Below are positions 1 through 12,851 of a stretch of 64,000 bases of DNA, in pieces. The position numbers and the translations under genes are program-made. Each line of letters starts with the position of its first letter. The first letter of the stretch is position 1. The notes under the pieces are model-generated. The model was not told where the DNA came from. It did no database searches and was given only the letters and a program-made list of their open reading frames with translations. The stretch comes from Rotaria sp. Silwood1 (taxonomy: Eukaryota > Rotifera > Eurotatoria > Philodinida > Philodinidae), in NCBI GenBank assembly GCA_905250075.1, contig CAJNOP010000033.1, positions 611,654-675,653 of the forward strand, given 5' to 3'.

Positions 1-381
1 ACAATTGAACAATGGAAAGCTTTCCGACGTGAATAACCAGATGTCTTTCATTTTCTGTGTTTATTTTTTTTTATAACAGACCACAAAAAAAAACAATTTT
101 TTGAATTTTTTTAAAAATTTTATTGATTCAAGAGAAATATATTGTTTTAATTTATTTTTGCAGATATTCTTTTGTTTGTGTTTATGTATTTATTATTTAT
201 TCGAGATTTTACTCGATGGATTAAGAGTTTTTTAAAAATATTTGGGTGTGTATTAAGAAGTCTATTGAAAGAAGAAGGAAAAGATCGAAAAGAATTCTTT
301 CATTAATTTAATCATATAATTTAAATCAAACGAAATTCTAGAATTCTACCTCGTTATTCATCAGCAATATCAAACCAGTCA
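1..381. other. Upstream region of the TMEM256-like gene
   Basis: No coding exon is recognised here. The stretch is A/T-rich with poly-T and poly-A runs. A TTTGCAG acceptor-like site near 163 could mark a 5'-UTR intron or a trans-splice acceptor of the gene starting at 382. This is an inference only. Confidence 0.4.
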
Positions 382-807
382 ATGATTCGTGGTTTAACTC
401 TTTCACCAACAATGAAAAATTTCATTCGTTGTGCTGGTTTATCAGGTACATTAGCTATATGTTTAGGTGTTTATGGAGCTCATATTATGAAAGAAAATAC
501 TCCAGATGATCTTCGACGGGTATGTTAAGAAAAAAAAAATATTCGTTTTTTTTTTCGATTGTAATTTGCTCATTTGAAGTTATTTCAATTGGCTCAAACA
601 TATCATTTATTTCATACAGTGGCATTACTTGCTGTACCATTTGCTTCACGACCATCGATTACAGGATCTTTATTTATTGGTGGACTTACACTTTTTTGTG
701 GTCCAATATATTATCACGCAATACGAAATGATACTCGATTTCGTCATGTAACACCATACGGTGGAGTTCTTCTAATAGCTGGATGGTTATCGATGGCTGT
801 ACTTTAG
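382..807 (+). CDS. TMEM256: TMEM256/DUF423-like small membrane protein
   Basis: Two exons, 382-519 and 580-807, joined in phase 0 across a 60-bp GT-AG intron, give 121 residues (human TMEM256 is about 113). The start is the first ATG in frame with both exons. Visible family marks are an N-terminal hydrophobic stretch around 'GLSGTLAICLGVYGAHIM', then 'YHLFHTVALLAV', a 'GLTLFCGPIYYHAI' segment and a C-terminal 'TPYGGVLLIAGWLSMAV' helix. These are the order and motifs of the TMEM256/DUF423 family, which has about four membrane spans and a poorly defined role. The family call is fairly secure from the motifs; no function is proposed. The nearest downstream gene is 4 kb away on the same strand. 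Confidence 0.85.
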
Positions 808-2203
808 AAAAGAAAAATAGTTTATAAAAAAAAATGTATGAAGTTCAAAGATTATTATTAATAGAAATAAATTTCAAGATAGTTATTTATTGTTATATAT
901 GATTTTGATGTAAAAGTTTTTTCTATTCAAATATGAATTTATTGAAAATGTATAGAATTATTTAGTCTATATGAAGATGTTTGATAGTATTTGACTAAGA
1001 TCGAGTTAATATACTGAAATAGTTTAACGAATGTCAGACAAAAAAAATCGCTAAATATTTGGAAGTATGTTATGATGCCTAGTTGAATTCTATATTTTCT
1101 CACTATAATCAATCGCATTGCAAATATTAATTAGAAGAATTTTTTTATATTATTATCGTCCTTAAATAATAAAAGAATTGTGTTTTTTTTTCAAATTTCT
1201 CTTTGAAGTGAAATATACTTTGTAAACGTTTGTGTGATTAGTACGATTAATTAATTATGTTATAACAACAAAGTAGAAAAACAACCAATTAGTTTTTCTA
1301 TTCTCTTCTACTTAATAAATATCTCATTAGTGGATACAGGAAATTCTTTTAAAAATATCCAGGTTCTCCTGGTGACCAGATGGTTCATTATAAGACAATT
1401 TGTCACGTTAATGAGAGTGAGGATCTTTCGTCTACCGTCAGTCATCCATCTTCAATGCCCTTTCATAATACTTTAAGATTAATGTGCCATGCAACCAATT
1501 GTCCTAATAGTTTGTATGCCTAATAATGATGCATATACAAAGTATACATTGTGGACTACGACTAAATAGGTCAAAAAAATAAAACATTATTCTTGTATTT
1601 ATCTTTCAAATTTCTGATATGTTAGTTTTTGTTCAAGTCTGAAAAATCATATGTGATCTATTCTTGATATTTTTTTTTTCAATTAATTATCGATTTACTG
1701 TTGTCTATAAGTTGTTATTATTAAGAACAGTTTCATTTTCATACAATCATACCGATGACATATGAAAAAAAGTGAATCTATTCATTCTATATCAATAACG
1801 TTTCGTTTTCTATGAATATTCATATTTTATTTTGTATTTTATGGTATCAGTTGAATACGTACCACTACATGGAAATATACTTATAATAGATGTGTTAGTT
1901 GGTATTTCTTTTTAAACGTAAATCGTCAACATATATGATATGATACAGTTTGCAATTAGTATTGCTTTTTCTTGTTGTTATAACAATGGCAAATATCTCT
2001 GCAATCATTCGAGCGGTACTCCTGAAAAATGTTTCTCATAATGAGTTAATCAATTGGCGCCGTCATACTGCGGGCACATTAAGTGAAAAATTGAAAGTGT
2101 ACTTTTTAATTGTTTAAATAGTGCAACATATATTCTGATATATGGGTTTTTTAATGATATAAAAGTCTTTGATCTATTTGGTAGCGTTAGTTTATTTTAA
2201 AAA

Positions 2204-2246
2204 AATGCCAAATGAACGAATAAATCAAAGTTATAACAATTTTTAT
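2204..2246 (+). repeat. Dispersed repeat, copy 1
   Basis: About 42 bases here match 10640-10682 at roughly 35 positions in the same orientation. The core is AATAAATCAAA, then TTAT, ACAATTT and TATAG, with single substitutions between. Both copies are intergenic. They are probably decayed copies of one interspersed element. Confidence 0.5.
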
Positions 2247-2774
2247 AGTTGCCACGTATGCTCTGAGATTTTATCATTTCGAAAGTAGTTGCACTTAGAA
2301 TTACTATTCTATCATTTTATTAGATTGACTTGATTGTATTATTAGATACATCATGAATACATAACTTATTATCTTCTAATGACAATATAAATAATACATG
2401 CCATACGAAGCAGCAAATATCATTTTACTCTTTACTTCGTCAGTTCAGCCACCATATTATCGCCTTTGAGTTTTGCCTAAGCAAGTACCTACTTGTCTTT
2501 AGTTTAATTGCATCATCTTTTAGAAACTTGATTAAGGATCCTCTTCAGAAATAAAGTTTTTTATCTGATTTCAACAAAAATTTCAGGAAACGTTAGCCTT
2601 GACTAGAATAGCTTATAGGTAAACTATTTCCAGCAGATTTCCATGATGTTCAAGAGTCGCTGCCATTTCAGCGTACAAAACTAACCCGTTATGTGGACAA
2701 GGTTTTCAAAATGAGAATACAAGCTAATATGTCAGGGTGATTCTGAAATTGTGAAGTATACTTAGAACTAAGTC

Positions 2775-2935
2775 CTTATATAGCTCGATTTTTGAACTTC
2801 CCTTTGTTTGTTTTTGGAAGAAAGTTGTTCGAAAAAACACAAGTTCATGGTCAAAAACGTCGTTATTTAGAATGAAAGATCTAAGCTTGTTATTTCTGAA
2901 AAAGAGAAATTCAAAAACTAGGCTCTATTATGATC
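2775..2935. repeat. Imperfect foldback in intergenic DNA
   Basis: The left arm around 2784-2806 (TTTTTGAACTTCCCTTTG) is the approximate reverse complement of 2898-2924 (AAAGAGAAATTCAAAAACTA), with symmetry centre near 2853. The arms fade outward. It resembles, in decayed form, the longer foldbacks found inside introns of this window. Confidence 0.5.
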
Positions 2936-4940
2936 AAGTCCTAACTGTCTACTGTTTAATAAAAAAAATTATTAATTTTATATTGAGTCGTTATTAAGAA
3001 AATGTTGCCTGGATCAACGGTATACTCGGAAAAAAAACTGATTATAAGAAATGTGAAAAGCAATGTTTTTGATTTAGAAAGCTTCTCTATTCGAAATAAG
3101 TCTATCTATGTTATCTAATATGTTCGTACTATTCGTCAAGCCTTATTAAATAGTGTATATACAGATAGGGTGCAGATGCAGTAGACAACAAGGTCACTTT
3201 TATCCTACAGTCCATACTCACAGCCGCCCTCATCTACACCCTTCATCTTGATATTTCAATTGAATAACAACACTCGTACATAGAATGACACTGATTTTAT
3301 CAATTGCTCTTATAGATCTTTTTACAACGCCCTTCAAACAAACACTCTCTAAAGAATCAACTGCTACGTTTTTTTTTCATTGTTTTTTTTTGTTTACTAA
3401 AGAATGTTTCACGGCCAACCAACGAATACAATGTGAACTGGAATTATTTATTCTTTGACAGTTCTATTCTCAAGAAAAAAATTTCATACATATGTAATTT
3501 CTTTCATAAAGTTAATGTTTTTATTATCTCAAAACAGTATTGTATTGGACATTGTGCAAGTATATTTTGAAATAATTACATTGTTATTGTGTTGTTAATA
3601 CTGTTAATCGGTAAGAGGAACTTTGTTTAATCAATCTTGGTTATAACATAAGTTTCACGATAAGAATAATTTTATTTTCACTATGAAATATGATTTGTAA
3701 ATAATCTTAAGTGCCCAGGTTAAGAAGAACAATACTGTATGCGGTCGGAAACACTAGAAAACCGACATCATTACGTCGTCGTTTTCCTTAAACTCGTAGA
3801 ATGAAGTAACAAATTACAGCGAAAGATGATGAAAATCAATTCAGTAACACGTTGTTTTTGAGCCGTTTTGGATTGTTGAAATGATCGCCCTAAGTACGTC
3901 TTGTTTATAGTATGATTTTTTTCAGATACTATTTAGTTTCTTCATCAATTTCCATTAATTAAATGAATGGGTAACTTTTATATGACAGAAAGTTATTTTT
4001 CTTTTCATTAACATATACAAGTATTTGACATATTCGAAAATCACAATTCTAATATGTTAGAATTTAACTTCTTTCATAGTCGGAATACAATGGTAATTTA
4101 CAGGAATTGAGATATAAAAGAAATAATTCCATAGTCATTTATTGAATAGTTTCAGAAAGTTAATTGTCTGCTAACGCAATTTAAAAAAAAAGATCTATGA
4201 TTGATCGATTAATAAAATCTTGAATGAATTATTAGAATATAATGTTATTTGTTATTTAGAAGACATCAATTTGATCAAACATACTGCAGATAATAAAATG
4301 AAAATTTTAAACAAAAAAAAAATGATGTAAATATCATTGCAGATAGCTATGATTGTTTCGTTAGATATTGAATCTATCATGTAACAATGAAAATCTACGA
4401 TTTCAATTATTTCTATAATGAAACATGAAAGCTGTATGAATTTCATGGACCAACAACAGAAATATTTGTCCGACAGAGTAATGTCAGTGATTTTTGAAAC
4501 ATATTTTCTTGAATTTTTATCACAACAAAGGCAAGCTTTCAGCCACAATAAATATTTCTAGACTATCACTCATTGAATAGGCTTTCATTTTTCTCTTTCG
4601 TTTGAAAGTCAACAAAGTGTTTAAAAATGTAAATGAATATGTATGTTTTCAATTCTTTTTCTATTCGGACGATTGTATAATTGACAGTCATTCTATGAAA
4701 GAAAGTATTGAAAGCTCTACAAGTTCTTAACATAGAAATGTTGACAGAAATTGTTGAATTCTTGAATTATTTCTATCTACTACCTTATTTACATAGTGTT
4801 GAAAGTTTTCATAGAACAGAAGAAATTTTTGTTGTTAAAATAAATCCTTCTATGTCGCATTTATTATTTGTCATTTATAAAAGAAACTCGCAACATCTAG
4901 ATATTTTTAAATAATTCAATTGATTATTTAGAAATTTTAG

Positions 4941-7900
4941 ATGGCAACTAGTGATACAACACCATCGTGGGAGGATCTTATCAAGTCTAAGGAACATAAT
5001 AAATTAAAATCATGTACTTGTAAAATTTATAATCATCAAACGCAAGTCTCTCAGAACAATTCCAATCAATTATGTTCTTGTGGTCGTTTAATTCATCGTC
5101 ATAGTTTTAGTGATCAGAATCCACAACAAGAAACAGGAAAATATAATCTTTCTAAGAATCCTACGCAATTTAGATCTGAAGATTCCACTACAGTTCCTAT
5201 CACCATATATGGAAGATTAAAACCTAATGGTTGCAAATTTATTCGACTAGATATCAAAACTCCTATGCAGTATATTTATAACTTGCTTGTTGGTGATAGT
5301 GGGAGCACGGAGCATAAACCAGATTTAATACTAAGTCTCTATGGTGATTCAAAATCTTTTACTATGATACAAAAACTTCCGAGAGAAATTATATGTAGTA
5401 TTGTCGATGCTGCTATGACAGCCGGTAAATAAAACAATTAAGCGTTAGTTTTTCATCTACATATTTTACTTTTAGATGGTTGGATTTTAACTGATGGTGT
5501 TAATTGTGGTGTATCAAAATTAGTTGGTGAAAGTCTATCTCATTATCATTTATTAAGAGAATATTCAAAAAAAGCTAAATGTATTGGATTAACAATGTGG
5601 GGAACAGTCAATGAAAGTACTCGTTTTAAACTTAAATATGACAGCAAGGTAGATAAATTGAAATTTCAAAAAATTAGTTTTACAGTTTTATTTGATAGAA
5701 CTATAAAAGAGGCTTACTTCATCGACAAGTTCCTGATAATGTTGAAGAAGGTCTAGAAACAATCGAAAAAAATCATACACATTGTATTTTATTCGATGAT
5801 GGTACATTGAATGCATATCGTGACGATTCATCTCGACATAAATTAATTATAACAGCATGTCAAAATAAAAATCATACATGTATGTAATCTTTAAACATTC
5901 TTATTCTTAATTAATTATATCTTAAGGTTATGCTGTAACAATTATGTTTGGAGGAGATATAGATACAATTGAAAAGCTTCGCTATGATATTGAAGCAGAA
6001 CGACCGATTGTGTTGATTGAAGTGTGTATATCTCATTCATATCGATAATGATGTATCATTTGAATATAGGAAAGTGGTTGTTTAGCTGACTTACTTGTTT
6101 CATTGATCAAACGAACTGCTGATTCGAATGAGCATCAGCAAACGTAAAACGATAAAACGTTTCATACTTTCACTTTCATGAAGAATTCTTTCTTTTCATT
6201 TTAGTATTCCAACACATGAAGAAATTAAACAACAAGTAAAGTCCACCTTTCCGAATCTTGATCAATCAACTAATCTTGACATGTCGAATAACATAAATAA
6301 AATATTAGACAAAAAAAATCGTCATCTATTGAATGTCTTTTCTTTGAATCGTGATAAAAACATAGCACAAACAATTTTTAAAGCGATCGTTAAAGGTACG
6401 TATGTCAATAAAATAACAATTTGAATCAATTTATATTTTTTTGTTAGTTAAAAATAAGCAATATGAAACAAATACTGTTAATCATAGAAAAGACGATGAA
6501 CAAAATCGAAACAAACAATATCAAAAGGACCTAAAAAAGTTAATAGATTTAGCAGTTGAATGGAATTGTATAGATGGAGCTTTACTAATATTACAATCAA
6601 GACAAAATTTTATGAAGAAAACAGATCATGTAATTAGTATGGTAAGATTCTAGATTGTAAAAATGCTCACTTTGCCTATTGATTTATTGTAGGAGGAGAT
6701 TGAAAATTACGAATTATTTAAAAAGTCTCTTATAAAGAATCGCCCAGCATTTGTGGCATATTTTCTTGCTATTGATTTTGATATACGTACTCTAATGAAG
6801 ACACAATATAAAGGATCGATTCAAAAGAACCTTTTAGAATTGTATAAAGATACTCATGCTAAAATGAACAAAGTATGAACTATGAATCAATTTCTTTTAG
6901 TTGGAGTAAAATAAGGTTTTTTTTTTCAAATTAAGAGTCATGCCCAACATATAGAAACATTATTTGGCAGTCCATTTATGAAAAACATAGGAGAACTTGA
7001 TGAAAAATTAAACAAATTCGTTGGTTCATTTATTAGATCAATTTATTCACCGAATGGAGACGGTTGTACAGATCGTATTTCTATAGATATGAAAAATCAC
7101 GTATGTGTCTGCTGTAAATACAAAAAACAAGATGCCAGTTCATGGCAGAACTCAGAAGAATCAAGTTCTAAGCAACTTAGTCAAAATAATGATGTGGATC
7201 GTTCATATACAAACGATCAATTGTTTCGTGATCTTTTTTTGTGGTCGATTTTTATGGATATGCCTCAAATGGCCAAAATATTTCTATTTTATTTACAGTC
7301 TCGTATTTGTGCTTCTTTATTTGCCTCGGCTATATTTAAAAAATATGCGGAAGCATCGACAAATCCTGAATATAAAGAAAAACTTCGAACTCAAGCACTT
7401 GAATTTGAAACATATGCAGCGAAATTCATTAATAGATGTTATCAATATAATGAGAGATTAGCATGTGAATTACTTTTACGAGAAATACCACTTTTTGGCC
7501 ATGTTACATGCATGCAGGTTACTAATCTTGAATAAATATTTTTGAGTACATAACATTTTTCTATTGAATAATGATTTAGGTTGCGATTTCAAGTAAAAGT
7601 CAAAAATTAGTTGCAACATCTTGTTTTGATCAAACTTTGAATCAAGTATGGTTCAATAAATTATCTATTGCAAATCATGGTATATTTGAACAATCAAGGC
7701 AAGTTCTAGCTATATTATCTGTCGGTCTACTAGCACCTCTCATTATTTCCTATCGAGAAGAAGATTTTGTATGTAAACGAGTATTTTTTTTTTTGAAGTC
7801 AATATTTTTATTTCATCTAAATTTTAGGAAATCAAAGGTGATCGGTAAACAGGAATCTCACATTTCAAAAAATTATTTTTCTAAACACATCATCTTTCTC

Positions 7901-10177
7901 ATAGGTTATCTTCACATGGTATAAATTATTATATGGTTAAAAAATCACCTAAAAATTGTTTTGCTCGATTTGGGACTCGTTTTATTGATTTTCATAACAG
8001 TCCAATGATAGAAATGTGGTATCATTTAGTATGAAAATCTACGTTTAACTTATGAAAATATTTCGTGTTTTTTTTTATTATTATTTAGATCAGTTACATA
8101 TGGTTTTTACTTGTATTTAGTTACATGATGCTTTATCATTGTGATAGTCCAGCTACATTTACAGTTCCACATTGGACTGAAATTTACGTGATAATAACAA
8201 TATCAAGCATGTTTATTGAAGAATGTCGAAAAGTAAAATTAATTTATGTTATTGAAAAAAAGAGTTATATTCTTTATTAAAGTTGTGCTATGAATATAAA
8301 ACACGAATGGTTGAACGATGGGGTTCAACAGAATCGATTCTTCTAACACTGTTAACAATTATATTTTATTTTGCACCTTATTTTCTATTTTATCTGGGTC
8401 TTTGTTTTCGATTCGGAACTTATGATAAAGATATACAAACTACCGCAAGGTTCATTGAATATTTCATATAGTGTTTTATCAATCATTTCATTATAGGATT
8501 ATTTTGGCATTTGATCTTGAATTATGGTATATTAAATCACTGAAATTCATGATGGGTATAAAATCGTTTGGTCCAAAACTATTTATGCTTAAAAATATGG
8601 TTTGTGTGATTTTCAATATGTTCTGTTGTTTTCTAAATTGATGAAATTTTAGCTTCGAGATTTATCTGGTTTTGTTTATATGATTTTCATAGCAATAGCT
8701 GCGTATGGAGTAGTATCTCGTGCGATGATTTTTTACAAACAAATTCCATTTACTTTCAACGATATAGTTAAGGAAATCTTTTATGAACCATATTGGTTTA
8801 TATATGGAACAATAGCTGATAAAGATTTACTTGATGGTAATGTTTTTTTTTATGCTTTGTTTCTAAAGTTGCTATATTAGTTTTTATTTTATTTAGAGAA
8901 AATCAAAAATGATACAGCATCAATTGTAGCAGAAGCAACAGCTACACACATTTTATTAGCATTTCACATGTTGTTTATTAATATTCTCATACTAAATTTA
9001 TTAATTGCAGTTTTTACGTAAATGTTCAATCATTAGTAAACTCCTCACTACAATAGAAGACCCTGAATCTTTAATTATGTCAAAGGGTTCAAATATCTCC
9101 TTGGAGTCTTCCATTGTATCATATTTATTTACATAACTTTTGATTACGAGAGTTTTCTTAGAAAACAAAAACGGCTGTAAGGGTCAAGAAAAATATTTTT
9201 ACATTTCTCAGAGTTCAGGTTTAATGTTAATCTCAATGATTTAAGATTTCTTAATTCAAAATCAGGCATGTTTTGATGTAAACATAAAGGAACAGGAAGG
9301 AGAGGGGTCTTCTATCGTAGGCAGAGTTCTATTAAACTAAATTGAATCATTGAATTTAGTCATACAATTGATGCAGTAAAAGAAAACACTCAGTTTTATT
9401 GGCGTTATCAACGTTATGCATTTGTTCGAGAATATTTTGAACGTCTTTTATTTGCTTATCCGCCATTGAACATTTTGACATATATCGTGATATTGTTCAT
9501 TATTCTTCAACAGAAATGTTACCGAAAATTATGTAATAGTCAAGTTGAAGTTGAAAGTCATAAATCAAAATCAAAAGGAATTCTTCGAGTTTTTAGTAAA
9601 TTCGATAATTTCTTTTCGTTTCTAGTTAAATTAATGTATAAAATTGATTTAGAAATGATTTCAGCGAATGAATACGAAGGAACGGATCGATGGGATGCAT
9701 TTGAAAATGCAGCTACCCTTATTGACGCTCGTTCAATACTCGAAGAAACTAAAAAGATAGATGTTTTAACTACAGATACGATTCATTCAACAAAAACAAC
9801 GGATACTACTGAGCATGACCCTATTTTCTTTCTTTTCTTGACTTTAATGATAGTTTTTGTATAGATCTGATGTAGGAAAATCAAATTCTGATCTAGAAGA
9901 AAGGGTTTCACATTTAGATGAAGAAATATTTGCAATAAAATCAATTGCAACGGATAATAAAGAAAATATTCAACTGGTATAAAATTATTGTAATTAATTC
10001 ATTTTGTAATTTTTAATCATTTAGATTAATAGACAACTAACAAATCATATACAACAGGTAGAAATGAGAGTTCCTTGCTATTTTTTTGTTATTATTGTTA
10101 AAGCAACGTTATTTATTCAGACAAATGAATCGTTGCGATCGATAATGACGGCTATACAACGAATGCAAAATAAATGA
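4941..10177 (+). CDS. TRPM-family cation channel
   Basis: Twenty-one exons keep frame throughout and give 1,285 residues: 4941-5424, 5476-5648, 5699-5879, 5927-6021, 6070-6143, 6205-6395, 6448-6641, 6693-6872, 6936-7517, 7580-7768, 7828-7844, 7905-8028, 8089-8232, 8283-8449, 8497-8599, 8653-8836, 8897-9017, 9360-9812, 9865-9976, 10025-10057, 10121-10177. The N terminus has the TRPM 'CSCGRLIHRHS' signature, and the SLOG-like domain has 'DGWILTDGVNCGVSKLVGE' (about 162-180). The channel part runs from S1 near 760 through a pore 'PYWFIYGTIADKD' (about 1012-1023) and S6 'NILILNLLIAVF', into the TRP helix 'ENTQFYWRYQRYAFVREY' (about 1075). The short C-terminal tail looks coiled-coil. No Nudix or alpha-kinase domain follows, so it is not TRPM2/6/7-like. 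The expected product is a plasma-membrane, Ca2+-permeable or monovalent channel; selectivity cannot be read. Oddities: a 17-nt exon, one GC-AG intron, and a repeat-bearing 342-bp intron. Confidence 0.93.
9040..9328. mobile_element. MITE-like element in a TRPM intron
   Basis: The 342-bp intron 9018-9359 is several times longer than its neighbours. It carries terminal inverted repeats, CTACAATAGAAGACCC at about 9048-9063 and its near-exact complement GGGTCTTCTATCGTAG at about 9305-9320. An internal inverted copy lies at 9105-9118 (GTCTTCCATTGTA). No coding capacity is visible. The core CAATAGAAGAC is shared with 11230-11545, suggesting one non-autonomous family. Confidence 0.65.
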
Positions 10178-10639
10178 TGATAATCAACGACCATCTACAT
10201 TAAAATTATTATCTTTTGATGGTCCTATGTCAATACTAGCTCAGACAATCATGAATTTTGATACATAAACATATTTAATTGTGATTTCTATTTTATTCAA
10301 GATTGATCTATGATTTTTGTTTTATCATTTAAAAAAGTTTTTCATCATACAAGAGATAAAAATGAACGTGAATGATTACAGATCGTCTAACTGATTTCTA
10401 AATAAGGAAGACGAGTAAAATCAATCTATGATCATTTAATTTGAAATGATCTCATTTGAATATTGAATTGAATATCAATTACTCAAGTTTAGTCGTAATT
10501 TGTTTAGTGTTAGCGAACGATCTATTACAAGCTTCGTCGATGCAACTCGATGAGAGGGCAAAATATGAAGCTCACATACTCTAGTTGTTATTAATTTGTC
10601 CTATATTGTCAGACTAGTTAAAATAATGTAGTTAAAACA

Positions 10640-10682
10640 GAGCCATATGAACCAATAAATCAAAATTATGACAATTTCTATA
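10640..10682 (+). repeat. Dispersed repeat, copy 2
   Basis: The partner of the copy at 2204-2246, in the same orientation with about seven mismatches in 42 bases. Confidence 0.5.
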
Positions 10683-11229
10683 GACGATGTAGAGTAAGCA
10701 CGAACGTTCAAAGTCTGAGCTGATAGTTGTCGAGATAGAATCCATCTATCTCGAGCTGAGATACAGAATCTACCCGTGTGCGGGAACGCGCGTTTAGGGA
10801 AATTTTTTGACTCTAGGGAAATTATTGATCACGTCGAGATCGGAAAACTTTTCGAAGAATGTCTTCCTCGATGGAGAAATCATAAACTCAATAAACGATT
10901 TCTCTAGTTTATTTGTTCTTTCTCTGTCTCATTTGCATGCATATCATTCGTCTCTGAATGCCTTTTTTCTTTCAGCGCTGTTTCTTGTCATTTATTCTTT
11001 TTTAAACATTATCGTTTTGAGTTTAAATTATCAAAGAGTTTTCATGTAAAGGCAAAATAGCATCCTTTTACAGCGGGATATAATAAAATAATTATATGAA
11101 TATGCAACAATTTATATTGGTCTCTAGTCAACGAAATTCAATATAATAGATTATATGTGGAAATAATATATTATAATCTATCTGATTTATTAACTATAAT
11201 AAGTTGTCTGCACAGGATTCTTTATAAAA

Positions 11230-11545
11230 CCTTTCTCTCGCAATAGAAGACTACTGTTTAGAAAATAATCCAAACGGATTAACAGATCATACTATTTCTG
11301 TTATTGATTTATGTTAAAACTGGAAACTTTCAAAGTTTTTAGTAATACTTTACCTGGAAATAAATAGATTGTTCAAAGTTACACAAAGGTTTCACCAAAA
11401 TTCACCTCTTTAAATATAAAACACACTGCTTAAATAAATCAATTCGTAAAGAACATCTCAAAGACTATATTTATATTAGAAGACAGCTTCGAGAAGGGTG
11501 ATCTGAAAAACTCGAATAAAAAGTAATAGTCTTCTATTGTGGAAG
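11230..11545. mobile_element. MITE-like element with CAATAGAAGAC termini
   Basis: CGCAATAGAAGACTACT (about 11239-11255) is repeated as its reverse complement AATAGTCTTCTATTGTGG (about 11525-11542), enclosing roughly 300 bp of non-coding DNA. Length and terminal core match the element at 9040-9328; the bases next to the core differ between the two. Confidence 0.6.
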
Positions 11546-12174
11546 GGACTCTAATCAATTTCGATGATTAAAAATTTGTTGTAGCTGTTCTATGTTCATA
11601 ACATCACTTTATTAAATTTTCTTTGCATAATAATCGATTACAATCACAATGATTTTGGTTTTTTTTTACGTTGCGATCGTTTTTGACACCTTACCGATAG
11701 CTGGCCTTTGATGTTCTGTTTTTATGAATATGCATCCTCAAACAAAAACACTCTTTTCTCTTCTTTGTAGGTGAGAACATTTTTCATTTTTGCGGCAAAT
11801 TCTGCACCTCGGTTCTTGAGTAGAAACACTTTTATTGAACACTAAGTTCATATTTGGAATCAATATCGGAAACTACTTCGAATCATGTATACTATATCAA
11901 TCTTTCGATAAAAAGTTTCCTACATACAATGACAGTAAGGATTTCTCACAATGAATTTTCAGATTATGTTGATATCTGAGAAATTATAAAGCTATATAGA
12001 GCAGAAAATAAGGTCATTATAAGTTTAAAAATCACAAATCCTCCTCGCCTATGGAAAAATGCTTATTGATTCTCATCGAAAAATGACAGTCGAATATTTC
12101 TTCTTATTTTATAAGCAACTATGTAGTGAAATTTATTTTCAGACAAATCAAACGAAAAAAAACAAAAGTTCAAA

Positions 12175-12708
12175 TCAATGATTATCAGGTTTTATCCAAT
12201 GTTGTTCACACATATTGAATTTCATTAGTACTGGTCCCATACCATCTAATGGTTGCATTGCAATACCCAGTGGTCTATCAATAAGTACTGAACCAAGTCT
12301 TAGACATTCAGAATAATCATGATGATGTTTTGTATCTTGTAAAGATTCATCAGAAATAAAATTTTCATTTTTCCATACAACTTTTGATGGCATAAGTAAT
12401 GATGATGTTTGAGAGATATCAATCGAAGGTTCTTTTTCTTCAAGAGTAATTTGATTTTCGGATTGAAATTTATTTATTATAGAATTTGAATCAGACATCA
12501 TAGATATTTTTGATGATGGTTTTATTTGAGATTTAACAAGATTAGAATCTATCAAGTTCGATGAAGATTTTCTATTTATACTTAAATATCGAACAAGACA
12601 AATAGCAATTAATAATCCACTAATGAATAGAACACTACTAATAATTATTAATAGAACAATCATGAAATCGTAGTTGAATAGAATATAGAACAGGCGGTAA
12701 AATTTCAT
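12175..12708 (-). CDS. Unrecognised single-span membrane protein
   Basis: Single exon, 177 residues, ATG at 12706-12708. Residues about 14-40 form one strongly hydrophobic helix ('MIVLLIIISSVLFISGLLIAICLV'), followed by basic residues (RYLSINRK) that fit an internal C-terminal side. The middle is Ser/Lys-rich and looks disordered. The C terminus ('ECLRLGSVLIDRPLGIAMQPLDGMGPVLMKFNMCEQHW') is compact and looks like the conserved part. I do not recognise the family. It lies 143 bp downstream of the gamma-SNAP stop on the same strand. Codon use and composition match the neighbouring genes, which supports a real gene. Confidence 0.6.
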   Translation of the reverse strand: MKFYRLFYILFNYDFMIVLLIIISSVLFISGLLIAICLVRYLSINRKSSSNLIDSNLVKSQIKPSSKISMMSDSNSIINKFQSENQITLEEKEPSIDISQTSSLLMPSKVVWKNENFISDESLQDTKHHHDYSECLRLGSVLIDRPLGIAMQPLDGMGPVLMKFNMCEQHWIKPDNH

Positions 12709-12851
12709 GTTTAAACTTTATTTATATGTATTCAAGAAAATTATTGCACGAAGACAACATCAAAAAATAAAATATTTATAAAAAAAAAAAAGGAAGAAAA
12801 AAAAAATTACACGACACATACAGACAAAAACAATATATGGAATTTAAATAA

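Larger units (their letters stand above)
808..4940. other. 4.1-kb intergenic region
   Basis: No gene is supported. It holds an imperfect inverted repeat (about 2775-2935, listed separately), one copy of a dispersed repeat (2204-2246) and scattered short open frames without family resemblance. One start at 1986 opens a frame of about 40 codons ('MANISAIIRAVLLKNVS...') that does not continue convincingly into another exon. Confidence 0.5.
10178..12174. other. 2-kb intergenic region
   Basis: No gene is supported. It contains the second copy of the dispersed repeat (10640-10682) and a MITE-like element at about 11230-11545. The 80-codon open frame at 10807-11049 begins at a non-ATG codon and has no family resemblance. 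Confidence 0.5.

Noticed and set aside
4252..4548. 98-codon minus-strand open frame in intergenic DNA
   Set aside because: Composition follows the local AT-rich sequence; no domain, no partner exons, no recognisable homology.
4708..4914. Open frame just upstream of the TRPM start as a possible first exon
   Set aside because: It begins at a non-ATG codon and ends in a stop before 4941. The TRPM N-terminal motif starts cleanly at the ATG at 4941.
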